The notes below the pieces were generated by a model. It worked only from the letters and a program-made list of their open reading frames with translations. It was not told where the DNA came from and did not search any database. Positions 41,880 through 50,700 of a stretch of 64,000 bases of DNA are shown here, piece by piece. This DNA is from GWA1-54-12 sp964489845 (lineage in GTDB: Bacteria; Patescibacteriota; Minisyncoccia; UBA6257; GWB1-50-10). Every line of letters starts with the position of its first letter. Position 1 is the first letter of the stretch. The stretch lies in assembly GCA_964489845.1 (NCBI GenBank), contig CAZAZV010000001.1, positions 1 to 64,000 on the forward strand, written 5' to 3'. The translations under genes were made by a program, and so were the position numbers.

Positions 41880-41912
41880 GGGGCTGCCATGCTCAAAGAG
41901 CGTAGCGACTCA
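41880..41912. repeat. 64-bp tandem repeat, right partial unit
   Basis: After the gap, GGGGCTGCCATGCTCAAAGA and GCGTAGCGACT resume the repeat with several differences. The stop codon of the convergent murein hydrolase gene (41910-41912) lies just at its end. Confidence 0.75.
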
Positions 41913-43391
41913 GTCTCCGCTTTTCTCCAAAACCGCGATATCGCTTTCGAATTTGTCGGCTTGCTGCACCACTGCGTCGCCATACCAGAAACGGTACGTC
42001 CACCAGCTTGAGCCGGCGTAGTACATCGCCGCGGCGCACCGCTCCTGCAGCTCCTGCTTCGGGAGCAAATAGCTGTACTGCGTGCCGTAGTTGACACAAC
42101 TCGCGGAGTTATAGAGGTCCCGGAGAAAAAGCGCCGTCGCGGCGAAAGCGTCGGAGTTCGTCCACGGATTCGACGGCTTGTTGCCGGTAATCACCCCAAT
42201 ATCGTCGTCTGCGGGACTGTACACCCATTGGCCGCTCTTGCCGCTATACCCGCCGTAGAGTGCCCACGTTGACGGAATGAACTGCGCCGGACCCATCGCG
42301 CCGCCGTACGTGCCATGCGCATTGGGGCACGAAACCTTCGCGACTTCAGAGTTCGGGTCGATATGCAGCGTCGAGAGAATGGCGAGGAAAACCGGGGTGT
42401 CCCGCTTCGGGTTCATCGCGGTCTGATACGTACACTGACCAACGTTTTTCCCCAAAAGCGACTCTCGGTCGAGGATCGCGAGGATAAATGCGGCGCGCAC
42501 ACCGGTCGCACCCGATGCCAATTTTGCAAGTTGATACGCATCCGCGAACGACATCTGCCCGCCGCCGATAAGCTGGAAGATTCTGCTCCGGATTTGCGTC
42601 GCCGTCTCCTGCGTCTTCGCGAGGAGCGCCTGGTACTTCGATTCCTGCCCCCGCGTCTCGGCAAGGAGCGTTTGCTTGCCGGACACCGTGCTCGCGAGTA
42701 CCGATTTGCGGTTTTGCTGAATCGTCTGCAAATTCACGACGTCCCCGCGCTCCGTATTCAGTTGGTCCTGTTGGGTCAGGAGCTGCTCGCGCAGCTTCGT
42801 GATATCGGCAAGCGACTGCTGGACACTCGCCTGTAGGAACGTGATGTTGTTGAGCGCCCCGAAGAAATCGGAAAGCCTCTTGTTTTGCAGGAGAATGGTA
42901 AGCAAACTTGTCCGATCCGATTCGTATATCTGCTCCACCGCCGCCGCGAGCGCCTGCTTCTGCTGGTCTATCTCGTTCTGCGTCTGGTTGATTGAAAGTT
43001 GGGTTTGGTAGATCTCGTCGTCAACTTTCTGGAGCGAGAGCTGTACCGCTTTGATTTGCAGATTGAGCTGGCTAATCTGCGCATTGACCTGCGCTATCTC
43101 GTTCTTGAGCGTCTTCCCCTGGCTCTGATACTGGTCAATGACTTTCTGCTGCTCCGCCATTTGCTGCTCGAGGTCGGCAAGTTGCTGTTCGAGCTGCTGG
43201 CGCTGCTCCGCGATGGTCGCCGGAGTCGACGAAGCATCGACCGCCGTCGGACTTGCAGTCGCATCCGCCGTACTCGATGCGACGCCCTGAGCGAAAACAG
43301 GAACAGCGGAAAAAACAAAAAGGAGCGCCAACGCCGTTGCGCCGTAGATACGACTCCTGCGTTTTGAGTTCTGAATCAAGGTACTACCCAT
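41910..43391 (-). CDS. secreted murein hydrolase: coiled coil plus lytic-transglycosylase-like domain
   Basis: This 493-aa protein has a signal peptide (about residues 1-35, ending SAVPVFAQG). A long coiled coil (about 55-255, many Gln/Leu heptads) resembles CwlO/PcsB/EnvC N-domains. The C-terminal domain (about 275-470) has ILDRES as the candidate catalytic Glu and GAMGPAQFIPSTWALYGG, the SLT/MltB substrate-groove motif. Pairs of cysteines could form disulfides. It is likely involved in cell wall remodelling at division. The start overlaps fba by 16 nt. Confidence 0.82.
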   Translation of the reverse strand: MGSTLIQNSKRRSRIYGATALALLFVFSAVPVFAQGVASSTADATASPTAVDASSTPATIAEQRQQLEQQLADLEQQMAEQQKVIDQYQSQGKTLKNEIAQVNAQISQLNLQIKAVQLSLQKVDDEIYQTQLSINQTQNEIDQQKQALAAAVEQIYESDRTSLLTILLQNKRLSDFFGALNNITFLQASVQQSLADITKLREQLLTQQDQLNTERGDVVNLQTIQQNRKSVLASTVSGKQTLLAETRGQESKYQALLAKTQETATQIRSRIFQLIGGGQMSFADAYQLAKLASGATGVRAAFILAILDRESLLGKNVGQCTYQTAMNPKRDTPVFLAILSTLHIDPNSEVAKVSCPNAHGTYGGAMGPAQFIPSTWALYGGYSGKSGQWVYSPADDDIGVITGNKPSNPWTNSDAFAATALFLRDLYNSASCVNYGTQYSYLLPKQELQERCAAAMYYAGSSWWTYRFWYGDAVVQQADKFESDIAVLEKSGD

Positions 43392-44227
43392 CCAAAAAGT
43401 CCGAGTTTTTTTTCGATGAGTTCCTCGAGCGCCGCAAGCACTCCCCGCATCAATTTGTACGGCGCGAGTTCCTCTTTGTTCTCCCGGAAAGCCGCCTCAA
43501 GCCCGCTCCGCCAAGCGAGCCGCAAGTCGCTCGAGATATGCACGACGCTCATGCCCGCCGCGACCGCCGCCCGCACATCGTCGTCCGCGATGCCGCTGCC
43601 TCCGTGAAGCACCAAGGGTACGGGAACCGCCGCGTGCAACGTTTCAATGCGCCCGATGGCGAGTTTGGGGTTACCGATTCCCTTGATAATGCCGTGTATA
43701 TTCCCCACCGCTGGCGCGAGCGCGTCGACGCCTGTTTCTTCGACGAACCGCCGCGCATCTTCAGGGGTTGGCATATACCGCTCATCGACGATTGCCCCTT
43801 CGGGAATCGCGTCAACAAGTTCCGATGACGTACCGATGTATCCGAGCTCCCCCTCCATCACAACATCGGGCTTTATCTGCTTCGCGACCGCAACCGCTTC
43901 CTTCGTCAGGCGGATGTTTTCTTCGAGCGGCTTCCCTGCCGCATCGAAAATAATCATATCGTAGCCCGCTTCCGCCGCGGCGCGGACGTTCTCCACGCTC
44001 CTTGTGTGGTCAGCGTTCAGAAACAGGGAATAGGTTTTCACGAGCGCGACCGCCTGCGGCAAGCCGATGTGCTCCCGCTCTCCCTCCGATGTGCCGATGA
44101 TGCTCGGTGCGCCGCACCGCGCGGCGGCGGCTGCAATTGCCTTCAGCATATCGGAATTCGCAATATTGAAATGCCCGACCGCCTTATGTTCCCGCTCCGC
44201 GCGGCGTATGGTATCAAGGAGTCCCAT
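43376..44227 (-). CDS. fba: class II fructose-bisphosphate aldolase
   Basis: This 283-aa zinc aldolase interconverts fructose 1,6-bisphosphate with the triose phosphates; KbaY/GatY-type ketose aldolases are close relatives. Zinc and active-site marks are NADHTRS, EGELGYIG, VGNIHG and the LVLHGGSGI loop with NSD-type SSDLRLAW. A TTAACA-17-TACACT promoter ends 7 nt before the ATG, so the transcript should be leaderless. The substrate could also be a related bisphosphate. Confidence 0.9.
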   Translation of the reverse strand: MGLLDTIRRAEREHKAVGHFNIANSDMLKAIAAAAARCGAPSIIGTSEGEREHIGLPQAVALVKTYSLFLNADHTRSVENVRAAAEAGYDMIIFDAAGKPLEENIRLTKEAVAVAKQIKPDVVMEGELGYIGTSSELVDAIPEGAIVDERYMPTPEDARRFVEETGVDALAPAVGNIHGIIKGIGNPKLAIGRIETLHAAVPVPLVLHGGSGIADDDVRAAVAAGMSVVHISSDLRLAWRSGLEAAFRENKEELAPYKLMRGVLAALEELIEKKLGLFGWVVP

Positions 44228-44234
44228 TACCTAC

Positions 44235-44263
44235 AGTGTAACGGGAAACGAGAGAAATGTTAA
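44235..44263 (-). promoter_or_regulatory. promoter of fba, leaderless arrangement
   Basis: On the minus strand TTAACA and TACACT have a 17-bp spacer. The -10 box ends 7 nt before the start codon. Confidence 0.75.
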
Positions 44264-44342
44264 TTACTGCACGAAAGAACTGGCTTACGGTTGGTCCCCC
44301 CGACATGCAGGGTGCCGGAAATAGAGACGCCTCTCGCAGGAG

Positions 44343-45578
44343 TCAGATTTCGAAATATCCCCGGAGGAGATGCTCTTTCATGCGCCGCTCGAGCTCTTCG
44401 ATGCCGAAATACGAAATAAACATCTGGTTCCAGAGCGCTTCCTGCTGGTGATAGAGATATTTCACGAGCTGCTTCTCCATAACCAAACTCATCACCGCAT
44501 CCACGAGGTCGAAACTCACCAAGAGCTCGCTCCCCGTCTCGTCTTTGAAATAATTGCCGACCCACCCCAGATTTTGCCAGAAAGCAATGTCGGTGCTGTC
44601 GAATGACGCAAGGAGCTTTTCGGCACGGAGCCAGTGATAGGCCTCGGGATTCACGCGCGGAACGAAAAGCCGCCAGTCGTACGGGTCGTCTTTCGCGAGA
44701 TACCGCTGGACGACGAGCCAGAGCGACTGCTCTCCCAGCTCGAACTGTTTGTCGGGCACGTCGCCCCGGAGGAGCGAGATGAGGTCCTGCGAGAAACGTT
44801 CCGAGGCGGAAGCGCGCGCTTTGAATAAGCTCGCGTAAAACGGAATTTCGTTCAGGTAATGGAGAGTGAGCGCGACCATGCGCAATAATTCTCCCGATAT
44901 GCCGAGCATAATCGGAATGACGAAAATGACACCGAGTTCCTTGAGGTGCGAAATGTTGTGCCACTTCGCCTGCACGAAACGCCGGGATTCCTCGTTCCAC
45001 TTCGTGTCGAGTACCCGCACCGAAACGTCACGCTCTTCGAAATCGTCGGGCGTGAGTTCCTGATAGAGCGGCAGGAATTTCGTGTTCATCCACTCGCGGC
45101 TCTCGATGAAACGAAGTGTACAGTACAGCTCGAACAAATCCTCTTGCTTCAGAAGTTCGTCCACGGACGAAGCTTTCGCGTACGCCATCACGCGTTCCGG
45201 CGGCGCCTTGCGGAGCAGGTCCGCCGCTCGCTCCGGTTTCAGGAAAAACCCCCGCGGCATATCGACTCGCTTCCGTATATCAAGGACGACACGCTCGGCG
45301 TCCTCGCGCCGAGAGACATTCGGGTTTCCCCACAACGTCGCGAGGTGCCGGTCGTCGGCATTAACTTTCGACAAAAGCGCGCGATACACATCTCCCGCGA
45401 GCGCGGTCCGCGTGAGCCCGAATGTTCGGAGGGCCGCCTCAAGGCGCGTCTCATTCTCGGTGGCGAGCGCGTCGAGCACTCCCCGCTTGCCGGAAACCAC
45501 ACTCAAGCGCTCGTCGAGCGTGCGGAGATCATCCTCGTCTGTGTGCAGAATTCGCGCGATAATTTCCAAACCGTTCAT
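44343..45578 (-). CDS. conserved-looking hypothetical protein (411 aa)
   Basis: This soluble, mostly helical protein starts MNGLEIIARILHTDEDDLRT. No catalytic motif or known family is visible. A weak hydrophobic stretch (about 225-250, LGVIFVIPIMLGISGELLRM) could be buried or membrane-associated. The C-terminus is rich in aromatics (WNQMFISYFGIEELERRM). It sits 10 nt after the PfkB kinase gene and probably shares its transcript with tktC and the kinase. A metabolic or CPR-specific structural role cannot be decided. Confidence 0.6.
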   Translation of the reverse strand: MNGLEIIARILHTDEDDLRTLDERLSVVSGKRGVLDALATENETRLEAALRTFGLTRTALAGDVYRALLSKVNADDRHLATLWGNPNVSRREDAERVVLDIRKRVDMPRGFFLKPERAADLLRKAPPERVMAYAKASSVDELLKQEDLFELYCTLRFIESREWMNTKFLPLYQELTPDDFEERDVSVRVLDTKWNEESRRFVQAKWHNISHLKELGVIFVIPIMLGISGELLRMVALTLHYLNEIPFYASLFKARASASERFSQDLISLLRGDVPDKQFELGEQSLWLVVQRYLAKDDPYDWRLFVPRVNPEAYHWLRAEKLLASFDSTDIAFWQNLGWVGNYFKDETGSELLVSFDLVDAVMSLVMEKQLVKYLYHQQEALWNQMFISYFGIEELERRMKEHLLRGYFEI

Positions 45579-45588
45579 ATTTGAAAAG

Positions 45589-46599
45589 TTACACGAGCGG
45601 CTCTATATCCAAATCGAGATAGCGGAACCGCTCTTTCCGCAACGCTCCCTTCCGGAGCGCCGATTCCGTCGCGCCGATTGACTCCACGACGGACGCCGCA
45701 TTCGCCGAAGCGAGTTTCAGAGCGTACCCAAGGTCATTTTTTTCCATAAGCCCCGCGACGAGTCCTGCGCCGAATGCGTCGCCCGCTCCCGTCCGGTCAA
45801 CGACGCTACGGTTGGGGTAAATACCCGCGCGGTACAGATAGCTCCCGTCCGAAAGCACGGCACCGTCTTTCCCCCGCGTCATGACAGCGACGCCCGAGAT
45901 GAGCTTATCGAGTTTGCGGAACAAGGCGTGTTCCTTGCTGTAGTCCACTCCCGTGAGGTACGACGCCTCTTCCTGGTTCATGCTCACCACGTCGCATTGG
46001 TCGAAAAGCGGCTTTAACTTCTGCGCGCCGAGCTCAAGATAAAAACGGGAAGGATTCAGCGCCACCCTCGCCCCGCGCCGCTTGAGCGTCGTCACGGCCT
46101 CGGATATAACCGTGAACGGAATGTTGCTCGGAGCGATGTATGCCCACCGCGCGCGGAGCGTCGGGAGCCGCAGGTCGCGAGCCGTCAGATATTCGCTCGC
46201 GCCGCGGTGGACGAGAACCGTCCGCTCTCCTCCGGGCGTGAGAATGACGGTTGAGTACCCCGTCGCGCGTTCCCGGTCCACGGCGGGGAGTGCGTACACG
46301 CCCTCTTCCTTCAGGCGCTTCACGACTTCTTTCCCGTTCACGTCGTCGCCAATTTTGACAATCGCGCCGGTGCGGAATCCCTGCCGCGCGAAACTCACGG
46401 CGGCATTGACCGCCCCGCCGCCGACCGTTTCCACAAACGTCTCAATTTCCAGCTTCGCTCCGAGCGCGAAACATTCTGCTTCGCCGGTGACAAAACCGAG
46501 CGTCTTCAGGTGCTTCGGGTCCGTGAGGCGCTTCACGCCGTCCGTGCGCAAGAACACATCGCGCGTGGCAGTACCTATGGTTACGACATCGTAAGACAT
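45589..46599 (-). CDS. PfkB-family sugar kinase
   Basis: This 336-aa ribokinase-fold enzyme has VETVGGGAVNAAVSFARQG near residue 60 (PfkB signature 1) and DRTGAGDAFGAGLVAG near residue 260 (signature 2, with the catalytic Asp). It phosphorylates a sugar or nucleoside; the substrate is undecided. Being 1 nt from tktC and near fba, a sugar-phosphate role such as fructose-6-phosphate or ribose phosphorylation is plausible. Confidence 0.88.
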   Translation of the reverse strand: MSYDVVTIGTATRDVFLRTDGVKRLTDPKHLKTLGFVTGEAECFALGAKLEIETFVETVGGGAVNAAVSFARQGFRTGAIVKIGDDVNGKEVVKRLKEEGVYALPAVDRERATGYSTVILTPGGERTVLVHRGASEYLTARDLRLPTLRARWAYIAPSNIPFTVISEAVTTLKRRGARVALNPSRFYLELGAQKLKPLFDQCDVVSMNQEEASYLTGVDYSKEHALFRKLDKLISGVAVMTRGKDGAVLSDGSYLYRAGIYPNRSVVDRTGAGDAFGAGLVAGLMEKNDLGYALKLASANAASVVESIGATESALRKGALRKERFRYLDLDIEPLV

Positions 46600-46600
46600 A

Positions 46601-47581
46601 TCACGCTCTCTGTAACACGTTCTTCACCGCTCTTTTAATACTACGGACATCGACGCCGTATTTTTTCAGAAGTTCCTCGGGCTCTCCCGATTCTCCGAAT
46701 ACATCGCGCGTCCCCACGCGCTCGAGGGGAACCGGGCATGTTTCCGCAAGCAGTTCGGAGACTGCCCCGCCGAGTCCCCCGATAATACTGTGTTCTTCAA
46801 CCGTCACCACCGCACCAACCTGCTTCGCTGCGGCAACGATGGCCTTCTCATCGAGCGGCTTTACGGTGTGCACGTTGTACACAAGGGAACCGATGCCGGC
46901 GCGTTCGAGGTCTTCCGCCGCCACGAGCGCGTCGTAGACAACTCTGCCACACGCGAAGAGGGCGACGCGGGGATTCCGCGACTGGAAGAAACATTCCGCC
47001 TTGCCGGGCGTAAACGGCGTGTCCGCGGTCGTGATGACGAATGTGTTTGGGCGCGTCAATCGGAGATACACCGGTCCCCAGATATCGCATGCGGCCAAGG
47101 TCGCCTTGCGCGCTTCCTCCGCATCGCACGGCACGATGACGGTCATATTCGGCAGGGCGCGCGTGAGCGCGATGTCTTCAAGTGCCTGATGCGTCCCGCC
47201 GTCGGGCCCCGTGGAAAGTCCCGCGTGATGTCCGGCGATTTTGACATTCGAATCGTTGTAGCACACCGTCGTCCGGATTTGTTCCCAGTTCCGCCCCGGT
47301 GAAAACGTCGCATAAGACGAGATGAACGGAATCTTCCCGGAAATGCCCAACCCCGCGGCGATGCCCGCCATATTCTGCTCCGCGACGCCGACTTCCACAA
47401 AACGTTCCGGGAACGTCTCGGCGAATTTCTCGCACCGCGTCGATTCTTTCAGGTCGGCGGTCAGCACCACCACATTATCGTGGATTCTTCCCGCCTGAAC
47501 CAGTCCCTCGCCATACCCGTCACGCGCCGGTCGCAGCTCCGCACGGTGGAGCGGGGTGAGATGTGCCGCGCTTCGTATCAT
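46601..47581 (-). CDS. transketolase C-terminal subunit
   Basis: This 326-aa protein is the pyrimidine-binding half of transketolase. Marks are VVVLTADLKEST, FVEVGVAEQNMAGIAAGLG with the catalytic Glu, and HHAGLSTGPDGGTHQALED; the C-terminal domain starts near residue 200. The partner N-half is at 18078-18914. The split arrangement is common in CPR bacteria and archaea. Its start overlaps the nuclease gene (ATGA). Confidence 0.93.
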   Translation of the reverse strand: MIRSAAHLTPLHRAELRPARDGYGEGLVQAGRIHDNVVVLTADLKESTRCEKFAETFPERFVEVGVAEQNMAGIAAGLGISGKIPFISSYATFSPGRNWEQIRTTVCYNDSNVKIAGHHAGLSTGPDGGTHQALEDIALTRALPNMTVIVPCDAEEARKATLAACDIWGPVYLRLTRPNTFVITTADTPFTPGKAECFFQSRNPRVALFACGRVVYDALVAAEDLERAGIGSLVYNVHTVKPLDEKAIVAAAKQVGAVVTVEEHSIIGGLGGAVSELLAETCPVPLERVGTRDVFGESGEPEELLKKYGVDVRSIKRAVKNVLQRA

Positions 47582-48330
47582 AGGTCTAGGTCACAAAGTG
47601 CACGGTGGTACGTGCAATAATCGCACGCTTCGGCCGACGGAGGCGGCGTATTCCCCTCCAAGCACTTCCGCGCATCGAACACCGCTTGTTTGACCCATGC
47701 GTCGTTCCCGTCGTACGGGATGACCTTCACGTTGAACTCGAGTTTCCCGTCGAACGCTTCCTTGTCCGTCTCGCCGTTCGCGTACACGAAATATCCCCGG
47801 TCGGAAACGCTGAAGCCGTTCCGCCGCAGAAGCCACTGATAAAATTCCATCTGCCGCTTGTAACCGATTTGCCAGTCGGCGTCGATGCCGACATCGCCGT
47901 CTTTCGCGGTCGCTTTGTAATCCACGACAATGAGGTCTCCGTGCGGATTCACCCACACATCATCAACCGCACCGGCAAGCAGGAGATTGGTGGGCTGGTG
48001 AAGGTATTCGACGCCCGTAAAGTTATCCCGCCACGTATCGATGGCCGGGTGGTCAAACGGCTTGGCATCGATGCCGTATGCCTCCATCAAGGGATGCGCC
48101 GTCCCCTTCGCGCGGTGCGCGTCAAACTCCCGCTTCAAAAGCTTGTCGACGGCGACGTTCAGGGTCAGGGGAAATCCCGGCGGACGGTCCACGCCCATGC
48201 GCCGGTCGAGATAAAAACACCGCGGGCAATTCAAGAACAAGTCTATCTTGCTCCTGCTCAACCTGAACGGTTCCGAAGACGCGGGATTGAATATGTTTTT
48301 TGTTCTCCGTCCGCTGTAGAAACGACTCAT
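47578..48330 (-). CDS. RecB/Cas4-like PD-(D/E)XK nuclease with probable Fe-S cluster
   Basis: This 250-aa protein has LSRSKIDLFLNCPRCFYLDRR with the first cysteines. The nuclease core is AGAVDDVWVNPHGDLIVVDYKA (D...DYK), with a QMEFYQWLLRR helix. The C-terminal CDYC-x5-LC completes a four-Cys cluster site as in Cas4/AddB-type exonucleases. No CRISPR or helicase partner is nearby, so a stand-alone repair or nuclease role is likely. ATG 48330 is chosen. Confidence 0.85.
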   Translation of the reverse strand: MSRFYSGRRTKNIFNPASSEPFRLSRSKIDLFLNCPRCFYLDRRMGVDRPPGFPLTLNVAVDKLLKREFDAHRAKGTAHPLMEAYGIDAKPFDHPAIDTWRDNFTGVEYLHQPTNLLLAGAVDDVWVNPHGDLIVVDYKATAKDGDVGIDADWQIGYKRQMEFYQWLLRRNGFSVSDRGYFVYANGETDKEAFDGKLEFNVKVIPYDGNDAWVKQAVFDARKCLEGNTPPPSAEACDYCTYHRALCDLDL

Positions 48331-48373
48331 CCTCCTCATCATACCGCAGATAAGCGCTCGGTTCAAAACATGA

Positions 48374-48379
48374 TATAAT
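48374..48379 (+). promoter_or_regulatory. extended -10 promoter for the surface protein gene
   Basis: TGATATAAT at 48371-48379 contains a perfect TATAAT. The start codon at 48390 is 10 nt downstream, so the leader is very short. No good -35 is visible. Confidence 0.6.
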
Positions 48380-48389
48380 AAACTGAAAT

Positions 48390-49319
48390 ATGACGTCGAA
48401 ACGAGCGCTTATCATCATCGGTCTCCTCGTCATCGCCGGCTCGCTCGCTTTCGTCGTTCCCTCCGGGAACGCCGATACCAACATAGACCCCACGAACCAC
48501 TTCGCGTGGGATGACGTCGCCGGCTGGTGGGATTTCTACGGCACGAACACTGTCGGTGTCGGGACTTCGACCCTGTGGGGATACGCCAGCTCTTCCGTCG
48601 GGGACATCGCACTGAACTGCAACTCGACGCCGAAGGGGGACATCTGCGCCACGAGCAATTTTGCGGTCACGAACGCCGACGGCGGCGGCAGTCTGTCGGG
48701 GTGCGCATGGAATGATACGATCGGCTGGATACATTTCTGGTGCGGCGACGGGAACTGCGACGGTTCGCCGACGGAAGACGCCTCGAGCACCTGCGCTTCC
48801 TCGAATTTCAGGGTCACCATAGACGCGAACGGCGTTTTCCACGGTTACGCCTGGAACGATGTAGACGGCTGGATCAGCTTCAACTGCGCGAACAACTCGA
48901 GTTGCAACTCAAGCAACTACGAAGTCGAAACGAGCTGGAAACCGGGCGTTATTGTGGGATACCTGGAATCGTCGATTATCGACACGCAGAGTCAAGGAGG
49001 CGCGACGCTCGTGAGCGTCACCTGGCAGGGTTCCCAGCCCTCAGGAACATCGGTTGACTTCCAAGTCGCCGTCGCGACGAGCACCAGCGGACCGTGGAAT
49101 TACGAAGGGCCGGGCGGAAGCTCGAGCAACTGGTACGGCGCGGCATGCCCGACGGTCGGCACCGCCAACCCGGGTGCGGGACCAAACATCCCCATCTGCG
49201 CCGACAAGAACATCACCGCGGACAACCGCTATCTCCGCTACAAAGTCCGCCTGCAAAGCAATTTGCAGCAATCGCAAACGCCGCAGGTAACCAACGTGAT
49301 TTTAAACTGGAGCCCGTAA
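48390..49319 (+). CDS. secreted/surface protein with WISF-type repeats
   Basis: This 309-aa protein has a signal peptide (residues 1-28 or so, ALIIIGLLVIAGSLAFVVPS). Three degenerate repeats follow with the pattern FAWDDVAGWWDF, CAWNDTIGWIHFWC and YAWNDVDGWISFNC, each with nearby Cys. A fibronectin-like C-domain (about 200-309; TLVSVTWQGSQP, TNVILNWSP) ends it. Such AWNDxxGWIxF repeats are typical of CPR cell-surface proteins with unknown ligands. Confidence 0.75.
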   Translation: MTSKRALIIIGLLVIAGSLAFVVPSGNADTNIDPTNHFAWDDVAGWWDFYGTNTVGVGTSTLWGYASSSVGDIALNCNSTPKGDICATSNFAVTNADGGGSLSGCAWNDTIGWIHFWCGDGNCDGSPTEDASSTCASSNFRVTIDANGVFHGYAWNDVDGWISFNCANNSSCNSSNYEVETSWKPGVIVGYLESSIIDTQSQGGATLVSVTWQGSQPSGTSVDFQVAVATSTSGPWNYEGPGGSSSNWYGAACPTVGTANPGAGPNIPICADKNITADNRYLRYKVRLQSNLQQSQTPQVTNVILNWSP

Positions 49320-49323
49320 CGGT

Positions 49324-50700
49324 ATGACACTTTACAACACGCTATCGGGAGAAAAGGAAAACCTGCCGGATGGCAGGTTGCGGCTTTTCGTCTGCGGACC
49401 GACGGTCTATGACCTCCCGCACATCGGGCACGCCCGTACGTACGTCGCGTTCGACGCGATGGCGCGGTACCTGCGCGCACGGGGGCACTCGCTCACCTAC
49501 CTCCAAAACATCACCGACGTCGACGATAAAATCATACAGCGCGCCCGGGAACGCCGCGTACCGGTGAAAAAATTCGCGCGCGAACTCGAGCGCGCGTATC
49601 ACGAAGACATGAAACGCCTCGGCGTCACGTCGGTTGACCGGTACGTCCGCGCCTCGGACAGCATTCCCGAAATCATTGCGCAGATACGCGTGCTGCTCGA
49701 CAAAGGGTACGCCTACCGGACCGGCAAAGGCGTATACTTCAGCGTCTCTTTATTCCCCGATTACGGCAAGTTGTCGCGGCAAGACATAGGAAACCTGGAA
49801 GCCGGCGCGCGCGTCGCGGAAGACGTGGAAAAGAAAAACCCGCTCGACTTCGTCGTCTGGAAATTCAGAGACGGCACGGACGAATACGAGCCCTCCTGGC
49901 AATCCCCATGGGGCGCGGGGAGACCCGGCTGGCACATCGAAGACACTGCCATCAGCGGGAAATACTTCGGCGCGCAATATGAACTCCACGGCGGTGGAGC
50001 GGACCTCAAGTTCCCCCATCACGATTCGGAAATCGCGCTCCAGGAATCCGCAACGGGGAAAGTCCCCTTCGTAAAAATCTGGCTTCACACAGGATTCCTC
50101 ACCGTGAACGGCGAGAAAATGTCGAAGAGTTTGTACAACTTCATGACGATCCGGGACTTCCTAAACACGCACCGCCCCGAAGCGCTCCGTATGCTCGTGC
50201 TTCAGCACCACTACCGCTCGCGCTTCGACTACGACGAATCCGCGGCGGCGCAGGCGGAAGAAACGCTCGCGACGCTCCGGAACTTCATAAACAAGCTCGC
50301 GTTCACGGAAAAGAAGTCGTCCGCGACGGAAGCGAAATTCGGGGAACGCATCGCGGCGGCGGAACGCGGATTTTACGAAGCGCTCGACGACGATTTTCAT
50401 ACTCCCCGCGCGCTCGCCGCGCTCCTCGGCTTCGTGAAAGAAATCCAGCCGCGTGTCTGGGGTTTGAGTCGGGAAGAAGCCCGCGCCCTGAGGCGTCTGC
50501 TCACCGCGTCGCTCGGCACGCTCGGCATATCGCTCACACCGGTTTATGCACCTCCCCGAGTCCGTCGTGAAGCGGAAAAACGCGAGAAACTGCGCCGCAA
50601 TCAACAGTTTATGCTCTCCGACCAGTTGCGTGAAAAAATACGCACGTTAGGATATGAGGTAGAAGACACCCCCCTGGGACCCTTCGTCTATGCCCGGTAA
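49324..50700 (+). CDS. cysS: cysteinyl-tRNA synthetase
   Basis: This 458-aa class I synthetase has the HIGH motif (PHIGHAR), TYLQNITDVDDKI, the zinc ligands Cys24 (FVCGPTVYD) and GGGADLKFPHHD, and KMSKSLYN. The C-terminal helical anticodon domain is present. The stop codon lies inside the 5' strand of leader RNA copy 2. It is 4 nt downstream of the surface protein stop. Confidence 0.97.
   Translation: MTLYNTLSGEKENLPDGRLRLFVCGPTVYDLPHIGHARTYVAFDAMARYLRARGHSLTYLQNITDVDDKIIQRARERRVPVKKFARELERAYHEDMKRLGVTSVDRYVRASDSIPEIIAQIRVLLDKGYAYRTGKGVYFSVSLFPDYGKLSRQDIGNLEAGARVAEDVEKKNPLDFVVWKFRDGTDEYEPSWQSPWGAGRPGWHIEDTAISGKYFGAQYELHGGGADLKFPHHDSEIALQESATGKVPFVKIWLHTGFLTVNGEKMSKSLYNFMTIRDFLNTHRPEALRMLVLQHHYRSRFDYDESAAAQAEETLATLRNFINKLAFTEKKSSATEAKFGERIAAAERGFYEALDDDFHTPRALAALLGFVKEIQPRVWGLSREEARALRRLLTASLGTLGISLTPVYAPPRVRREAEKREKLRRNQQFMLSDQLREKIRTLGYEVEDTPLGPFVYAR

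Noticed and set aside
47578..48330. CRISPR-associated Cas4
   Set aside because: The nuclease is Cas4-like, but no repeat array or other cas gene is present.
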